Of a DNA stretch of 64,000 nucleotides, positions 29,936 to 42,095 are shown one piece after another. Numbering within the stretch: the stretch's first letter is position 1; every line of letters begins with the position of its first letter. The notes below the pieces were generated by a model, which was given only the letters and a program-made list of their open reading frames with translations, was not told the DNA's origin and did not search any database. This stretch comes from Umbelopsis ramanniana AG. Its lineage: Eukaryota > Mucoromycota > Umbelopsidomycetes > Umbelopsidales > Umbelopsidaceae. Both the position numbers and the translations under genes were made by a program. The stretch spans positions 62,001-126,000 of the forward strand of contig NW_026252115.1 of assembly GCF_025399195.1 (NCBI RefSeq), in the 5' to 3' direction.

Positions 29936-30873
29936 ATGCTGCGCTTTGCCAAATCATTATTGAATTCCACAACACGCATGATTGACAAACCACTTATATG
30001 GATCGACTGCGAGGCAAGTCGTCGTGGGCTTTTGACTGACATATAGATAGGATGTACAGAAAGGACTCATCTCCGTGATTTGCGTAACCAGATGACGGGT
30101 CTGGATCTTGCCAAGGATCACTTGATCGAGATCGCTGTCCTGATCACCAATGGTAACCTCGATATTGTCGCCAAAGTAAGTGACTTGGCATGATGGCTAC
30201 ACCATAGTAGATGGGGGTATTGATAAACGATCTTTACTCCAGGGTCCAGAGTTAGTGATTCACCAACCAAAAAGCGTGATGGATAATATGAATGGTAAGT
30301 GTCACAAACTATGTTCGGCCGAACGTAAGCGGTGTTGACTGACTTGATATGTTTAGACTGGTGTGTTGAGCATCATGGTGCTGTAAGTGGTCTAGTGAAA
30401 TGCCAAGATATGGTAGAGCAAAATCAATTTGTTAATTTATTTTCCAATAACTCTAAAAGTCAGGGCTAACGCAACAGGTACTGGAATCCACGATCAGCGT
30501 GCAGGAGGCCGAAGCACAAGTGCTAGACTTCATAGTGAAACATGTCCCTCAGCCTGGTGTTGCTCAGTTAGCCGGGAACTCGGTTCATGCAGACAAACGA
30601 TTCCTTGAAAAAGAGATGCCCAAAGTAGTAGAGCATCTCCACTATCGTATTGTGGGTAAGTGGTCTTGGCAATAGTTTAGCGTGGAGACCCCTTTGGATT
30701 CACCCCACTTTTCCCAAATAGATGTCAGCACAGTGAAAGAGCTGGCCCGGAGGTGGTACCCAGATACGTACAATGCCTTGGTCAAAAAAGGTGCTCATCG
30801 AGCCATGGGCGATATTATAGAAAGTATTGAGGAGCTCCAATTTTACCGCCAGACGATATTTAAAGAAGAGTAA
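29936..30873 (+). CDS. REX2: Oligoribonuclease (3'-5' exonuclease, REXO2-like)
   Basis: Six exons (29936-30013, 30092-30175, 30243-30294, 30357-30382, 30460-30655, 30722-30873) give 195 residues. It degrades very short RNA oligonucleotides in cytosol and mitochondria. The DEDDh residues are visible: WIDCE|MTGLD (Exo I), [14 protein letters not shown] (Exo II), and [12 protein letters not shown]...[19 protein letters not shown] followed by [15 protein letters not shown] (Exo III). The WIDCE/MTGLD join requires an intron with a GC donor (GAG|GCAAGT at 30014) and an acceptor ending at 30091. The first Met gives a short basic, Ser/Thr-containing leader ([14 protein letters not shown]) that could target mitochondria; Met15 would give a cytosolic form. 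Confidence 0.95.
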
Positions 30874-31020
30874 AAACGTGGCGATGCATGGATTGGCGGA
30901 TGCAGAAGCAGTATATATATTTGCCCCCCAAAGAAATTATGGTAAATACAAATGAGAAAATAAAAGTTTGTACAGGAAGGGTGGACGTCGTTATATACAA
31001 TGTGAGAAAGGGGGATTAGA

Positions 31021-31437
31021 TTAGGGCGTGGCCACACAGTTCGTGCTCTGTTGTAGGCCTAGTATCTCTTGTTCAGCGGCCAAGATACGTTTTTCTAGTT
31101 TTCGAATTTGGGCCATCAAGTAATCACTTGCTGCTCTCATTTCTCGCCAAATGTCTTCATTGCCTTGCGCTGACTCGGGTGTGCTCATAAACGTCGTCTG
31201 CATGGAACTAAGCACGATGGAGATGGAGGTCCACTGATCCAGCATCAGGGCCAAATCGTTTTGAAGCTCTTCGATACGGCCGGTGTGATCTTCACATATC
31301 GTTGGGTCGTCTAGATCCTCGAACTCGGCTAATCGTCTGTACACATCGTCTTTGTCTAAACCGTCGAACTCATCGTCCTGGGTATATATATGATCATTGT
31401 AATAATAGTCCACCACTCTGAGGAAACGATATTCCAT
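31021..31437 (-). CDS. Small acidic coiled-coil protein, function unknown
   Basis: Single-exon frame of 138 residues from the ATG at 31437 (MEYRFLRVVDYYYND). It is acidic in the first half (DDEFDGLDKDDVYRRLAEFEDLDD) and predicted helical, probably coiled coil, in the second (REMRAASDYLMAQIRKLEKRILAAEQEILGLQ). I do not recognise a family. Codon content and the absence of stops support a real gene, but the N-terminus could be extended by a missed exon. It lies between REX2 (convergent) and the large histidine kinase (same strand). Confidence 0.6.
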   Translation of the reverse strand: MEYRFLRVVDYYYNDHIYTQDDEFDGLDKDDVYRRLAEFEDLDDPTICEDHTGRIEELQNDLALMLDQWTSISIVLSSMQTTFMSTPESAQGNEDIWREMRAASDYLMAQIRKLEKRILAAEQEILGLQQSTNCVATP

Positions 31438-31844
31438 CCGACTAAGCGGACTAGCGTAGAAGTTGAGAGAAGGAATCGTGAAAGTGAAGAAAGAAAAAAA
31501 ATCTTGGGTTGACAATCAAAAAGTTTTGGCAGTTTTTGGGCTCTTCTTAAATTTAACCATACAGGCTTGGCCGGGTCCGGTGCTTGAAATGGTAACCGGG
31601 GTTACACAGTATGACATCCTATTGGCTGTGTGGGATGTCTCAGCAATGAAAGACTCTGTCTTCGCAAGGAAATTCGATGCGGGGATTGACTTCGGTTATC
31701 GCACCCAAAAGGAAATGGGAACATGCTATTTAGACTCGGCAAGAACATGGTCAAATATATATATTATTAAAAACAAAAGAGAAGGGAGAGTGGGTCAAGG
31801 TTATAGATATACACAGGTCTACTACAAATACATGGTGTCAAGCT
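31438..31844. other. Spacer between small coiled-coil gene and histidine kinase 3' end
   Basis: 407 bp holding the promoter of the small protein and the 3' UTR of the kinase. A plus-strand open frame at 31463-31858 is unsupported. Confidence 0.35.
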
Positions 31845-34800
31845 TTAAGGCTTGCTAGGATGCTCAACCGGTAACGATTTGTTAGAGAACTTTTTGATGG
31901 CCGCCATTAATTCAGGGAATCTAATGAAGCAGAGGTTAGGTTTCAGTAGTTCGGCCCTTCAATCCCAGTTTTCGAACTCACCTGAGCGGCTTTGTCACGT
32001 ACTCGTCCATGCCAGCAGACAAGCACTTTTCACGGTCTCCGATCATGGCATGAGCGGTCAAGGCAATGATTGGAATATGTTGGCCCAATCCTGCGCTTCG
32101 TTCAATTTCACGAATCTTCTGAGTGGCCTCGAACCCTCCCATAATAGGCATCTAAGCATCGGGGTGGGTGAGTAAGTTATGACAAATTAGCCGTCATCAT
32201 CATGGTGGATGCTGTCTTACCTGTACGTCCATAAGAATCAAATCATATGGTCGATCACCAAATTCATCCACGGCCATCTTTCCATTGGACACAATCTTGA
32301 CCTTGTGACCGAATTTTTCGAGTATTCGTACAGCCAATTTCTGATTGACAATATTATCTTCCGCCAATAAAATTTCCAAAGGACTAGGTCGCGTCAAGTC
32401 GCTGGGAAGAGCAGCATGACTCTCAAGCGCCGGCAAGAGCGCATGAGCCAAGTCTGGAAGATTGACGGGAGAATTGATGTAACCAGTGATACCAAGGTCA
32501 ATGCACAACTTCATGTTGAGTCTTCGAATAGAAGGTGCAATCAGGACGATCGGAGTATATCGTAAATGAACAATTTCACGAATCTTTTCTGCATGTGCCA
32601 CCTTATCAACCACAACCGTGTCGAAGATGGGCGCTTCCTTGGACCGAGCTGCATTCATGTTGGCGGCTTCTTGTATACTACGTACCCTAGTGCACCTCAA
32701 CTTCAGCTTTTCAATACTTGATTGGAGATCGGTTGTGTCTCCAATACTATCCAAAAATAAGATATGTCGGTTTTGGAATCGTGCCATCTTGTCTTCAATA
32801 ACTTGGAAGGGCGTGGAGCCCACCATCACTTGCATTGTGAAGTAAAATTCAGATCCTCTACCGTATACGGACTCCACCCAGACCGTACCTCCCATAAGTT
32901 GGACGAGGCGTCTAGAGATGGAAAGTCCCAAACCAGTTCCACCATATTCACGTCTATGGAGCGACCGTCAGTCAATGCGAAGAAAAAACCATGCAACATA
33001 CTGCCGATACTCACGTTGTGGATCCATCAGCTTGACAGAATGTGTCGAAAATAATCAGCAATTTGTCTTCTTGTATACCAATACCAGTGTCACTGACACA
33101 GAACTGCAGTGTAACCATATTTTCATCCGTTCCAATGATCTTCGTTTTCAGAACCACTTCGCCTTCCGTGGTGAATTTGACAGCGTTACCAATAAGGTTA
33201 GTAATCACTTGACGCAGACGAAGAGGGTCGCCAACCAGTTGATCAGGAATGGCATTATCAACATCGTATATCAAGTCCAGTTTCTTTTGATTGGCCTTGA
33301 CAGCAAGTGTCTTGAGAACACTAAAGACAGCTGACCGTAATGAGAATTCGATGGATTCAATCGTCATGCGACCTGCCTCAATCTTGGAAATATCCAAAAT
33401 ATCGTCAATGATCGTCAATAGGCTGTTGGCCAAGCTGGATACAATCATCAAGTTTTCACGTTGTTGTCGAGTAAGCTCTGTCTCCAGTGTGAGTGAAGTC
33501 ATGCCGATAATACCGTTCATGGGTGTACGAATTTCGTGAGACATGTTGGCCAAGAATTCTGATTTAGATCGATTGGCCAGTTCAGCCGCTTCCCTTGCTT
33601 GGGTGTTCTTTTGGATAGCATCTCTGAGAGAGAAGACCATTTGATTGATCTTTGTCTTCAGGCTATAGGATATTTATAAAATAAGGAAAAAGAGTTAGCC
33701 ATGCATGCATATGCCGTTGCAGAATGAATACTACTCAAAACACCAGGCCCCTTACCTATCCATTTCACCAGAGGCAGAAACAGTAATGAATCGAGAGAAA
33801 TCATTCTCAGTGGCAGCAGCAGAAATTTGGGCAAAGGCACGCACTTGTGAAGTAAGATTGGCTGCCATGGTATTGACATTGCTTGTGATCTCCTTCCAAG
33901 TTCCTTCGACATCCTCGACTTGAGCTTGCACACCAAGTTTACCTTCTGTACCTACTTCGCGAGCAACACGTGTGACTTCGGCCGAGAACACATTCAACTG
34001 ATCCACCATGTTATTGACAGTGTTCTTAAGGTCCAGAATTTCTCCACGAGTTTCAACTTCAATCTTCTTGGAAAGATCGCCACTAGCGACAGCCTTGGTG
34101 ACTTGTGCAATAGATCGTACTTGCGTGGTCAAGTTACCAGCCATCATGTTGACATTTTCTGTAAGATCTTGCCAGGTTCCTGCCACACCATTGACATAAG
34201 CTTGACCTCCTAGTTTACCCTCCGTACCTACTTCACGAGCGACACGGGTAACTTCAGCAGAGAACACATTCAACTGATCCACCATGTTATTGATAGTATT
34301 CTTGAGATCCAAGATTTCACCACTGGTTTCAACTTCAATCTTCTTGGAAAGATCTCCACTGGCAACCGCTTTCGTCACTTGAGCGATAGATCGTACTTGC
34401 GTTGTGAGATTAGCAGCCATGGTGTTGACATTATCCGTGAGATCCTTCCAGGTACCACCCACACCTTGTACAAGAGCTTGACCACCAAGACGACCTTCGG
34501 TACCGACTTCCTTTGCCACACGCGTAACTTCAGATGCAAACACACGAAGTTGGTCCACCATGTTGTTGACGGTATTCTTGAGATCAGCAATTTCACCACG
34601 AACATCGACGTTGACTTTTTTACTCAAGTCTCCGTTGGCGACAGCATTGGTGACAGCGGCAATAGATCGCACTTGACTGGTAAGGTTACCAGCCATCATG
34701 TTGACATTGTCTGTAAGATCCTTCCATGTTCCACCAACAGAAGGGACGACAGCCTGGCCACCCAGTTTACCATCAGCACCGACTTCGCGAGCAACACGAG

Positions 34801-37800
34801 TGACTTCAGCGGAAAAGACGTTCAATTGATCCACCATGTTATTGACAGTGTTCTTGAGATCCAAAATTTCTCCGCGAGTTTCAACATCAATCTTCTTGGA
34901 CAAATCACCACTTGCTACCGCCTTGGTGACTTCAGCAATGGATCGTACCTGAGTGGTAAGATTACCGGCCATAAGGTTTACATTCTCAGTGAGATCCTTC
35001 CAGGTACCACCAACACCCGCGACCACAGCTTGACCACCAAGTTTACCATCGGTACCGACTTCCTTGGCGACACGAGTGACTTCAGCAGAGAAGATAGTAA
35101 GTTGGTCTACCATGTCATTGACCGTTGTCTTTAGATCAGCAATTTCACCACGGACATCGACATTAATTTTCTTGGAAAGATCACCGTTGGCGACAGCTTT
35201 GGTAACTTGAGCGATGGATCGTACTTGCGTCGTGAGATTACCAGCCATGAGATTGACATTGTCCGTGAGATGTTTCCAAGTACCGCCTACACCTGCCACC
35301 ACAGCTTGGCCACCCAGTTTGCCTTCCGTGCCTACTTCTTTCGCTACACGCGTGACTTCAGCAGCAAACACTCGAAGTTGGTCCACCATGTTATTGACAA
35401 TATCCTTGAGATCGGAAATTTCGCCACTGACGTTGACATTAATCTTCTTGGACAGATCACCTTCGGCAACAGCTTTTGTGACTTCGGCAATAGATCGCAC
35501 TTGCGTAGTCAAGTTACCAGCCATCATGTTGACATTATCAGTGAGATCTTTCCAGGTACCGCCAACATTGGGTACAATAGCTTGACCACCCAGTTTGCCT
35601 TCGGTACCGACTTCTTTGGCCACACGCGTGACTTCAGCCGAGAACACATTCAACTGATCCACCATGTTATTGACGGTGTTTTTGAGATCCAGAATCTCTC
35701 CGCGTGTTTCCACTTCAATCTTCTTGGACAGGTCGCCGCCCGCGACGGCTTTGGTGATTTGTGCAATGGATCGTACTTGCGTGGTAAGATTACCAGCCAT
35801 CATATTGACGTTTTCAGTAAGATCTAGCCAGGTGCCTCCAACACCGGCGACAACCGCTTGACCACCCAGTTTGCCTTCTGTGCCGACTTCGCGAGCGACA
35901 CGCGTGACTTCAGCGGAAAAGACGTTCAGTTGATCCACCATGTCATTGACGGTATTTTTAAGATCCAAGATTTCTCCACGAGTTTCCACCTCAATCTTCT
36001 TGGACAGATCACCATTGGCCACAGCTTTCGTCACTTGAGCAATGGATCGTACCTGGGTGGTAAGGTTACCAGCCATCATGTTGACATTATCCGTCAAATC
36101 CTTCCAGGTACCACCGACACTGGGAACAATAGCCTGACCACCAAGCTTGCCTTCCGTTCCGACTTCTTTGGCGACACGTGTGACTTCAGCCGAAAATACG
36201 TTAAGTTGATCCACCATGTTATTGACCGTGATTTTTAAGTCCAGAATTTCACCATAAGCGTCGACATTGATTTTTTTAGAAAGATCACCATTCGCTACCG
36301 CATTCGTCACTTGCGCAATCGACCGCACCTGCGTCGTTAGATTACCAGCCATCATATTGACATTGTCCGTGAGATCCTTCCAAGTGCCGCCTAATCCAGC
36401 GACTACAGCTTGACCACCCAGTTTGCCGTCCGTGCCTACTTCTTTCGCCACACGCGTGACTTCAGCAGCAAACACTCGAAGTTGGTCCACCATGTTGTTG
36501 ACAATATCCTTGAGATCTGAGATTTCGCCACTGACGTTGACGTTGATTTTTTTGGACAAATCACCATTGGCTACAGCTTTCGTGACCTCGGCAATAGATC
36601 GCACCTGAGTGGTAAGATTACCAGCCATCATGTTGACATTGTCAGTCAAGTCCTTCCAAGTACCGCCTACCGATGGGACAACAGCTTGGCCACCCAATTT
36701 ACCATCGGTACCGACTTCTTTGGCCACACGCGTGACTTCAGCCGAGAACACATTCAACTGATCCACCATGTTATTGACGGTATTTTTAAGGTCCAGAATT
36801 TCTCCGCGCGTTTCAACATCGATTTTCTTGGAAAGATCACCGTTGGCGACGGCTTTGGTGACTTCGGCAATGGATCGCACTTGGGTGGTAAGGTTACCAG
36901 CCATAAGATTGACATTCTCGGTAAGATCCTTCCAGGTACCGCCGACCGAAGGGACAACGGCTTGACCACCCAATTTGCCATGGGTACCGACTTCTTTGGC
37001 AACACGCGTGACTTCAGCTGAGAACACATTCAACTGATCCACCATGTTATTGACGGTATTTTTAAGGTCCAGAATTTCTCCACGTGTTTCGACATCGATT
37101 TTTTTGGAAAGATCACCATTGGCGACGGCTTTGGTGACCTCGGCAATGGATCGCACTTGGGTGGTAAGGTTACCAGCCATAAGGTTGACATTCTCGGTAA
37201 GATCCTTCCAGGTACCGCCGACGGAAGGAACCACGGCCTGACCACCCAATTTACCATCGGTACCGACTTCTTTAGCGACACGAGTAACTTCGGCGGAAAA
37301 CACATTCAATTGATCCACCATGTTATTAACGGTGTTCTTGAGATCTAAAATTTCGCCTCGCGTTTCTACATCGATTTTCTTGGAAAGATCACCGTTGGCG
37401 ACGGCTTTGGTGACTTCAGCGATAGATCGTACTTGGGTGGTAAGATTGGCAGCCATGGTGTTGACATTATCCGTAAGATCCTTCCAAATACCCGCGACGT
37501 CTTTGACATGCGCCTGTCCACCCAGTCGCCCTTCGGTACCGACATCCAGGGAAACACGAGTGACTTCAGCAGCAAACATAAGCAGTTGGTCCACCATGGT
37601 ATTCATGGTATCTTTCAGTTCGAGCATTTCACCACGGACGTTGACGGTGACCTTCTTGCCAAGATCACCGCTAGCAACCGCTTTACAAACCGTGGCGATA
37701 TCTCTGACCTGGTTGGTGAGATTACTAGCCATGAGATTTACATTTTCTGTGAGATCCTTCCAGGTACCACCCATATCCTTGACAATGGCCTGGCCACCCA

Positions 37801-39473
37801 ATTTTCCTTCAGTACCAACATCGACAGATAATCGAGTGACTTCCGTGGCGAAGGTAGAAAGCTTAAGCGGCGATAGAGTTAATTGCAATTAAGGTTTTAA
37901 AATGTTTTAAATAGAGCCAAAATGTCTTACTTCGTCCACCATTGTGTTGATTGTATTCTTTAATTCCAAGACTTCACCTTTTACCTCGACGGTAATCTTT
38001 TTGGTCAAATCACCACGAGCAACGGCTTTTGAGACCATAGCAATATCTCGTACTTGATAAGTTAGATTGTTGGCCATTGTATTTACATTGTCGGTCAATA
38101 GTTTCCAAGTGCCGTCCACACCAGCGACTTTAGCTTGAGCACCCAATTTTCCGTCCGTTCCTACTTCGCGGGCAACTCGAGTCACTTCGGAAGCGAAGAG
38201 ATTAAGTTGGTTCACTGGGGGGAAAAAAAAAAAAAAAAAGTTAGACAGGACGGGTCTACATGCAGGGCAAAAAGACGTAACATTACCCATGGTGTTAATA
38301 GTATTCTTCAATAATAACGTCTCTCCCTTCACATCGACGGTAATCTTTTTACTAAGATCACCGTTGGCTACAGCAGTAGAGACTTCAGCGATATCTCTAA
38401 CCTGTTCCTGGTTACTTTGAGTCATGGAATTGAGATTGACAACCAGTTCGCGCCAAACACCATCGGTCGCATCGACATCGACTTCGGCACGCAAACCAAG
38501 TTTGCCTTCTTTGTGTGTATCGCGAGCGACTTGGTTGACGGCTTGAACAATGTGTTCAACATGGTCAGCCATGACGTTCATTGAGTTTTTGAGCAAGTTG
38601 AAAGGAGAATCAGCAGGTAGAGAAGTGTGGCGTTCATGAGTACAGGTAATACGCTGCTTCAGGTCGCCCTGGTGAACAGCGGTAGAGACTTTGGTTGCTT
38701 GTATCAAACATTCATAACAGAATAGATCGTTGTCAGCGAAGTGATGAGTGGCCGGTGATGGAGTAAACGGAGGGGAGGTCAGACTGTAGTTGTTTGGAGA
38801 AGATGAGGTTGTAAATGGTGGAGTTGGGATATTATTGGAAGCTGAGGATGAAGTATTGTTAGTACGACAAGAGAAGATTTGAGAACAAAATTGGGAAAAA
38901 AAAAAATGGGAAAAAAATGGGTTACGTACAAAAGTAGCTGGTCATTGACAAAGGTGGAAATACACTGGATTTCGTCTTGACTTTATCCACAACATTTTGG
39001 TCTTTCATACTCCATATACCATCCTCAGGCGTGACAGGTAACAAGGCAGAACCGTTTCGTTCTGGTTTAGTGGCTGGTTCGGAAGCGTCCTGCGCTTCGG
39101 ACGGGTGTGTTGAGGACAGCAGTTGCTGTTGTTGACGAAGTGCGACTTGATAACGTAAATTTTCGGTCTCTAAACGCACATGTCGTTCAACCAGTGATTT
39201 GATGGTGGATTCAATTGCACTGATTGATTGTTTATCGTCGATAGATAATTGATCGAACGCTGGAGGAGAGCCTTTCAGACATTGATCATAATGGCCCTGT
39301 TCAAAATTTTGAAGAAGATCATTTATATAAGGTAGAACGACGGTTCCCATCGAGTCTTGTTCGTTTGTGGTGGAAGGGCTATTGATTTTTTGCCTCTTGC
39401 TGTTGCTGTTGCGTGTCTGATGTTCAGATGTTGGATGAGAAGATGACGAATGTGGAGAGGACGAACGTTTCAT
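31845..39473 (-). CDS. Group III hybrid histidine kinase with expanded poly-HAMP sensor (Nik1/Os-1 type)
   Basis: Multi-exon gene for a protein of roughly 2,350 residues. The N-terminus is disordered, then a HAMP array runs to about 33752, encoded mainly by one 4.1 kb exon. Each unit of about 92 residues pairs a canonical HAMP ([20 protein letters not shown]) with a divergent one ([20 protein letters not shown]...GGTWKDLT). I count 17 GxW blocks, so about 35 HAMP-like modules. Known Nik1/Os-1 proteins have roughly five to nine HAMP domains. The catalytic part is complete: H-box [16 protein letters not shown]-box [13 protein letters not shown]1 SDTGIGI, G2 [10 protein letters not shown] receiver domain follows ([10 protein letters not shown], aspartate in LILMDVQMP, TKPLR). 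The family signals to the HOG pathway and is the target of phenylpyrrole and dicarboximide fungicides. Confidence 0.95.
33752..38707 (-). repeat. Tandem array of 276 bp HAMP-encoding units
   Basis: In-frame tandem repeat of exact 276 bp period inside the histidine kinase. Equivalent points at 34008, 35664, 36768, 37044 and 37320 differ by whole multiples of 276. Neighbouring units at about 36840-36950 and 37116-37226 are almost identical at the DNA level. A higher-order pattern of four units (1104 bp) is also visible: the variant [14 protein letters not shown] recurs exactly 1104 bp apart (matched positions 35322 and 36426). Two introns interrupt the 5' part of the array, at about 37863-37906 and 38216-38290. 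Confidence 0.93.
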
Positions 39474-40061
39474 CACCGCCCAGGCAGAAACAAACCAAGT
39501 AATGAGGGATTTCAAATCAAAGATTGTGAAATAAAAGAAGCGACGCTTTTACGAATGCTTTCTTTGCAGAATGATGCAAGGATAATGGGCAGTAGGTTTA
39601 AAAAAGGGTCCTGTTTGACATGCGCAAAGGAAGAGATCAGCGGGTCGCCTTTTTTTTTTTTCTCAAGCAAAAAGCACAAGGAGAAGCTTTATCGCAGCTT
39701 TAATCCAAGGTCCGACAGAGGTCCTTCCACTGGAGCCAAACACAAATACTGCTTGGTTCAGTGGCATCAGCTGAAGAGCTTATTCCATTCGTTCGCTCGC
39801 TCGCTGGTTGGCAGCTAGCTACAATAATAATAAAATAATATGTATAAAAAATAACAAATTAACCCTATCATTAGGATAGCATTGGCCTGCCTTACGCTGT
39901 GCTGCACTGAGCTGTAGTTAAACGACCCTCACTCAAATTTTTTTTTTATTATATTATAATCTCTTGCCTGCCCTTTTTTCTGTCGGTCTGTCCCCCAATT
40001 CTCTTTATTGCCCCTCCTTCTTTCATTACACCTCTTCTCTTTTTCTCTTTCTCGTGAACGT
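39474..40061. promoter_or_regulatory. Divergent promoter region, histidine kinase / homeobox gene
   Basis: 588 bp spacer between divergent starts with poly-T tracts near 39650-39662 and 39940-39950. Nothing specific was recognised. Confidence 0.4.
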
Positions 40062-40777
40062 ATGGCCTACCTTGCAACGCACTCATTACCAACCCCCGCC
40101 TCAGACCGAGCCGCTTCGTCTCCGCCGTCCGACTCATCCAGCGATGATTCTTATTTCAATCACCGTAAAAAATCCTCTATCACTCTGTTGCTAAACCCCA
40201 AAGATGATAGTCCAACCAGATCCACCTCTATCAAAAAAGCCATGTCAACCACCAAGGCCAAGCGGAAACGCATCACCCCAGATCAGTTCTCGCAGCTGAT
40301 GGCTCTGTTTGAACACAACGACACGCCTAGCTATGAAATACGCGACAAGCTGGCCGGTAAAATTGGTATGAGCAATAGAGAAATTCAGGTAATTCCAGTT
40401 CCAGCCAACATGAAATTTTTGGTCTACAGGAAGCCAATTTTCTAATATGGCAATTCACCCCTTGCCAATCCCCTTAGGTATGGTTTCAAAATCGTCGAGC
40501 CAAAGCAAATCGAGCAAAAACAAATGAAAAGCTACGTTCAGCGGCTACCATCCAACCACCGCAAGACTATGGCGTACAGTTTATGCCTGTTATTGCTCCA
40601 CCACATCGCCATTCATATCACTGGCGAGCCCCTATACCGACGCCCGGTATCGACCTGTTAGCTTCGGCTGCCGAATATGTTCAACGCGAGGAAGAAAGAT
40701 TACGAAAAAATAATAATAGAGCGTCTGCCCCCATATCATTCTACCATTCTATACCCACCAATCCCAGTGTCACATAG
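40062..40777 (+). CDS. Homeodomain transcription factor
   Basis: Two exons (40062-40388, 40478-40777) give 208 residues. The homeodomain runs from KAKRKRITPDQFSQLMALFEHNDTPSYEIRDKLAGKIGMSNREIQ into the second exon with the recognition helix VWFQNRRAKANRAK. The splice falls just before the helix 3 WFQNRR motif and is well defined. The N-terminal 70 residues and the C-terminal tail are Ser/Pro-rich and disordered, typical of fungal homeobox regulators. It is a typical 60-residue type rather than the TALE class, since no three-residue loop extension is seen. Target genes are not predictable. Confidence 0.93.
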
Positions 40778-41773
40778 GGGAAAGCCGTGCTTGTGAATTA
40801 TAATGTCACATACCCCCGCACACAACACACAACACACACACACAACAAACACAACACAACACTCACTCTAAAAAAAAAAGAAACATTCCAATAAAATGCA
40901 CCCACACACATTTTCTTTTTAGCTCGCTCACGTACATTGACTGACTGTCATGAAGTCCCATGGTCAAAACAATATAACAGAAAAGAAAACCTGTTTAGAG
41001 CTAATCGGGATTAATAAACGAAGAGGGTGGTGTCATCCGGTCAGAAACTGTTTCTTCCTCTGTTGCTCAGCAAGTGTTTATAGTTTGCAATGCGTGTCAT
41101 GAACCGTTTAGTAGCCATGGCTGCGAGCATAAGTCAGATGACCTCAATTAAAAACCGTTGTCTGGCACTGGAATAAATTATATTTTTCGGCACTTTAGCA
41201 GGGCGGTTAATGTGCGCTGACGACGTTGCGCTGTCATGGCAAAAGGATTGCTGCGCTGCCAAAAATTCCTCATTCAAGTATTGGTGCTGAACCCAGGTCA
41301 TATGGGACGGTCTGGGATTCAACCTTGTCATTGGAATGAAAAGAGCTACCAACGTCCCTTTTTAAAAAAACAAAGTAGTTAGACTCATGTCACATTTAAA
41401 CCGAAAATTATTTCAATCTAACTGCTTGCTTAAACTAGCTTTAGTCAAAACCCCATAGGTATTAAATGACATAAAGCCGTTAGAAAGGAAAGTAGGCGTT
41501 TTTTTCATTCAAAACGCGAATATTCGGTGGAGGCATACATGAACCATTTTTTTCCAAATGAAGCTGTGGCGTAACATTAAGCAAGGTGAAGAAGCGAGCT
41601 GTCTTTCTACCTTGCCTGGCAGTCCAAGGGGAGTGCGCACAGAAAGGGGGGGAAAGTATTTCTACTGCCTTCCATGGTGCGCTGCATTTGCGGATGATTA
41701 GCAGTCACGATTAATTTTGCAAGCAAAGTGAGCTGCCCCGTCAAGCGGCTCATTCCATACCCATTAGCCCCAA
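40778..41773. other. Intergenic, with CA-rich microsatellite
   Basis: About 1 kb. An imperfect CA/ACA microsatellite lies at roughly 40814-40865 just after the homeobox gene. The rest is AT-rich. A six-base inverted repeat around a GATTCAACC-like motif (41304-41358) looks tRNA-like on casual reading but has no proper arms. Confidence 0.45.
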
Positions 41774-42095
41774 ATGTCCAAAGCGATCAAGGCCGTTGCA
41801 TGGGGAACTGCCATCATCGGCACAGGTTATCTCCTGATGCGCTTCACAGTCCCTAATGAAGAGCAAATGCGAGCTGTAATGCCCTATTTCCTGGCGTGTT
41901 TTTCCACATAGTCTCCCACACACTAACCTAACTGGTTTAATTATTTATTTTCTTTAGCGCCTTACGCCAGCCCTGCGTCGTGACGCAGACAGAATTAGAA
42001 GCGAGAATGAAGAAAAGAAACAAGCCTTGGCAGAAAGAATCCGAGAAGCAGCCAATTCTGAAAAAGCAATATGGGACGAACGCAATAAGAAATAA
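41774..42095 (+). CDS. CBP4: CBP4-like cytochrome bc1 assembly factor
   Basis: Two exons (41774-41875, 41958-42095) give a 79-residue protein, too short for routine ORF calling. It has one N-terminal transmembrane helix (AVAWGTAIIGTGYLLMRF) followed by TVPNEEQMRARLTPALRRDADR and a charged helical tail ending SEKAIWDERNKK. Cbp4 is a small mitochondrial inner-membrane protein with this layout: TM helix, a T-P-x-E-E-Q-like motif, a basic helix and a C-terminal K-x-IW. It works with Cbp3 and Cbp6 in early assembly of cytochrome b. The splice joins CGAGCT to CGCCTT in frame. Assignment rests on layout and short motifs. Confidence 0.75.

Noticed and set aside
34379-37892. Long plus-strand open frames (up to 251 codons) opposite the histidine kinase
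   Set aside because: They repeat with the 276 bp period and are the antisense of the HAMP array, with low-complexity, non-family protein. They exist because the sense strand is repetitive and stop-poor in antisense.
40814-40865. CA-rich tract as a telomere-like or CRISPR-like repeat
   Set aside because: It is an irregular microsatellite with no spacer structure and no telomeric unit.
41304-41358. Second tRNA-like sequence (GGGACG...CGTCCC around a GATTCAACC motif)
   Set aside because: Only a six-base inverted repeat over 55 bases. D, anticodon and T arms cannot be formed.
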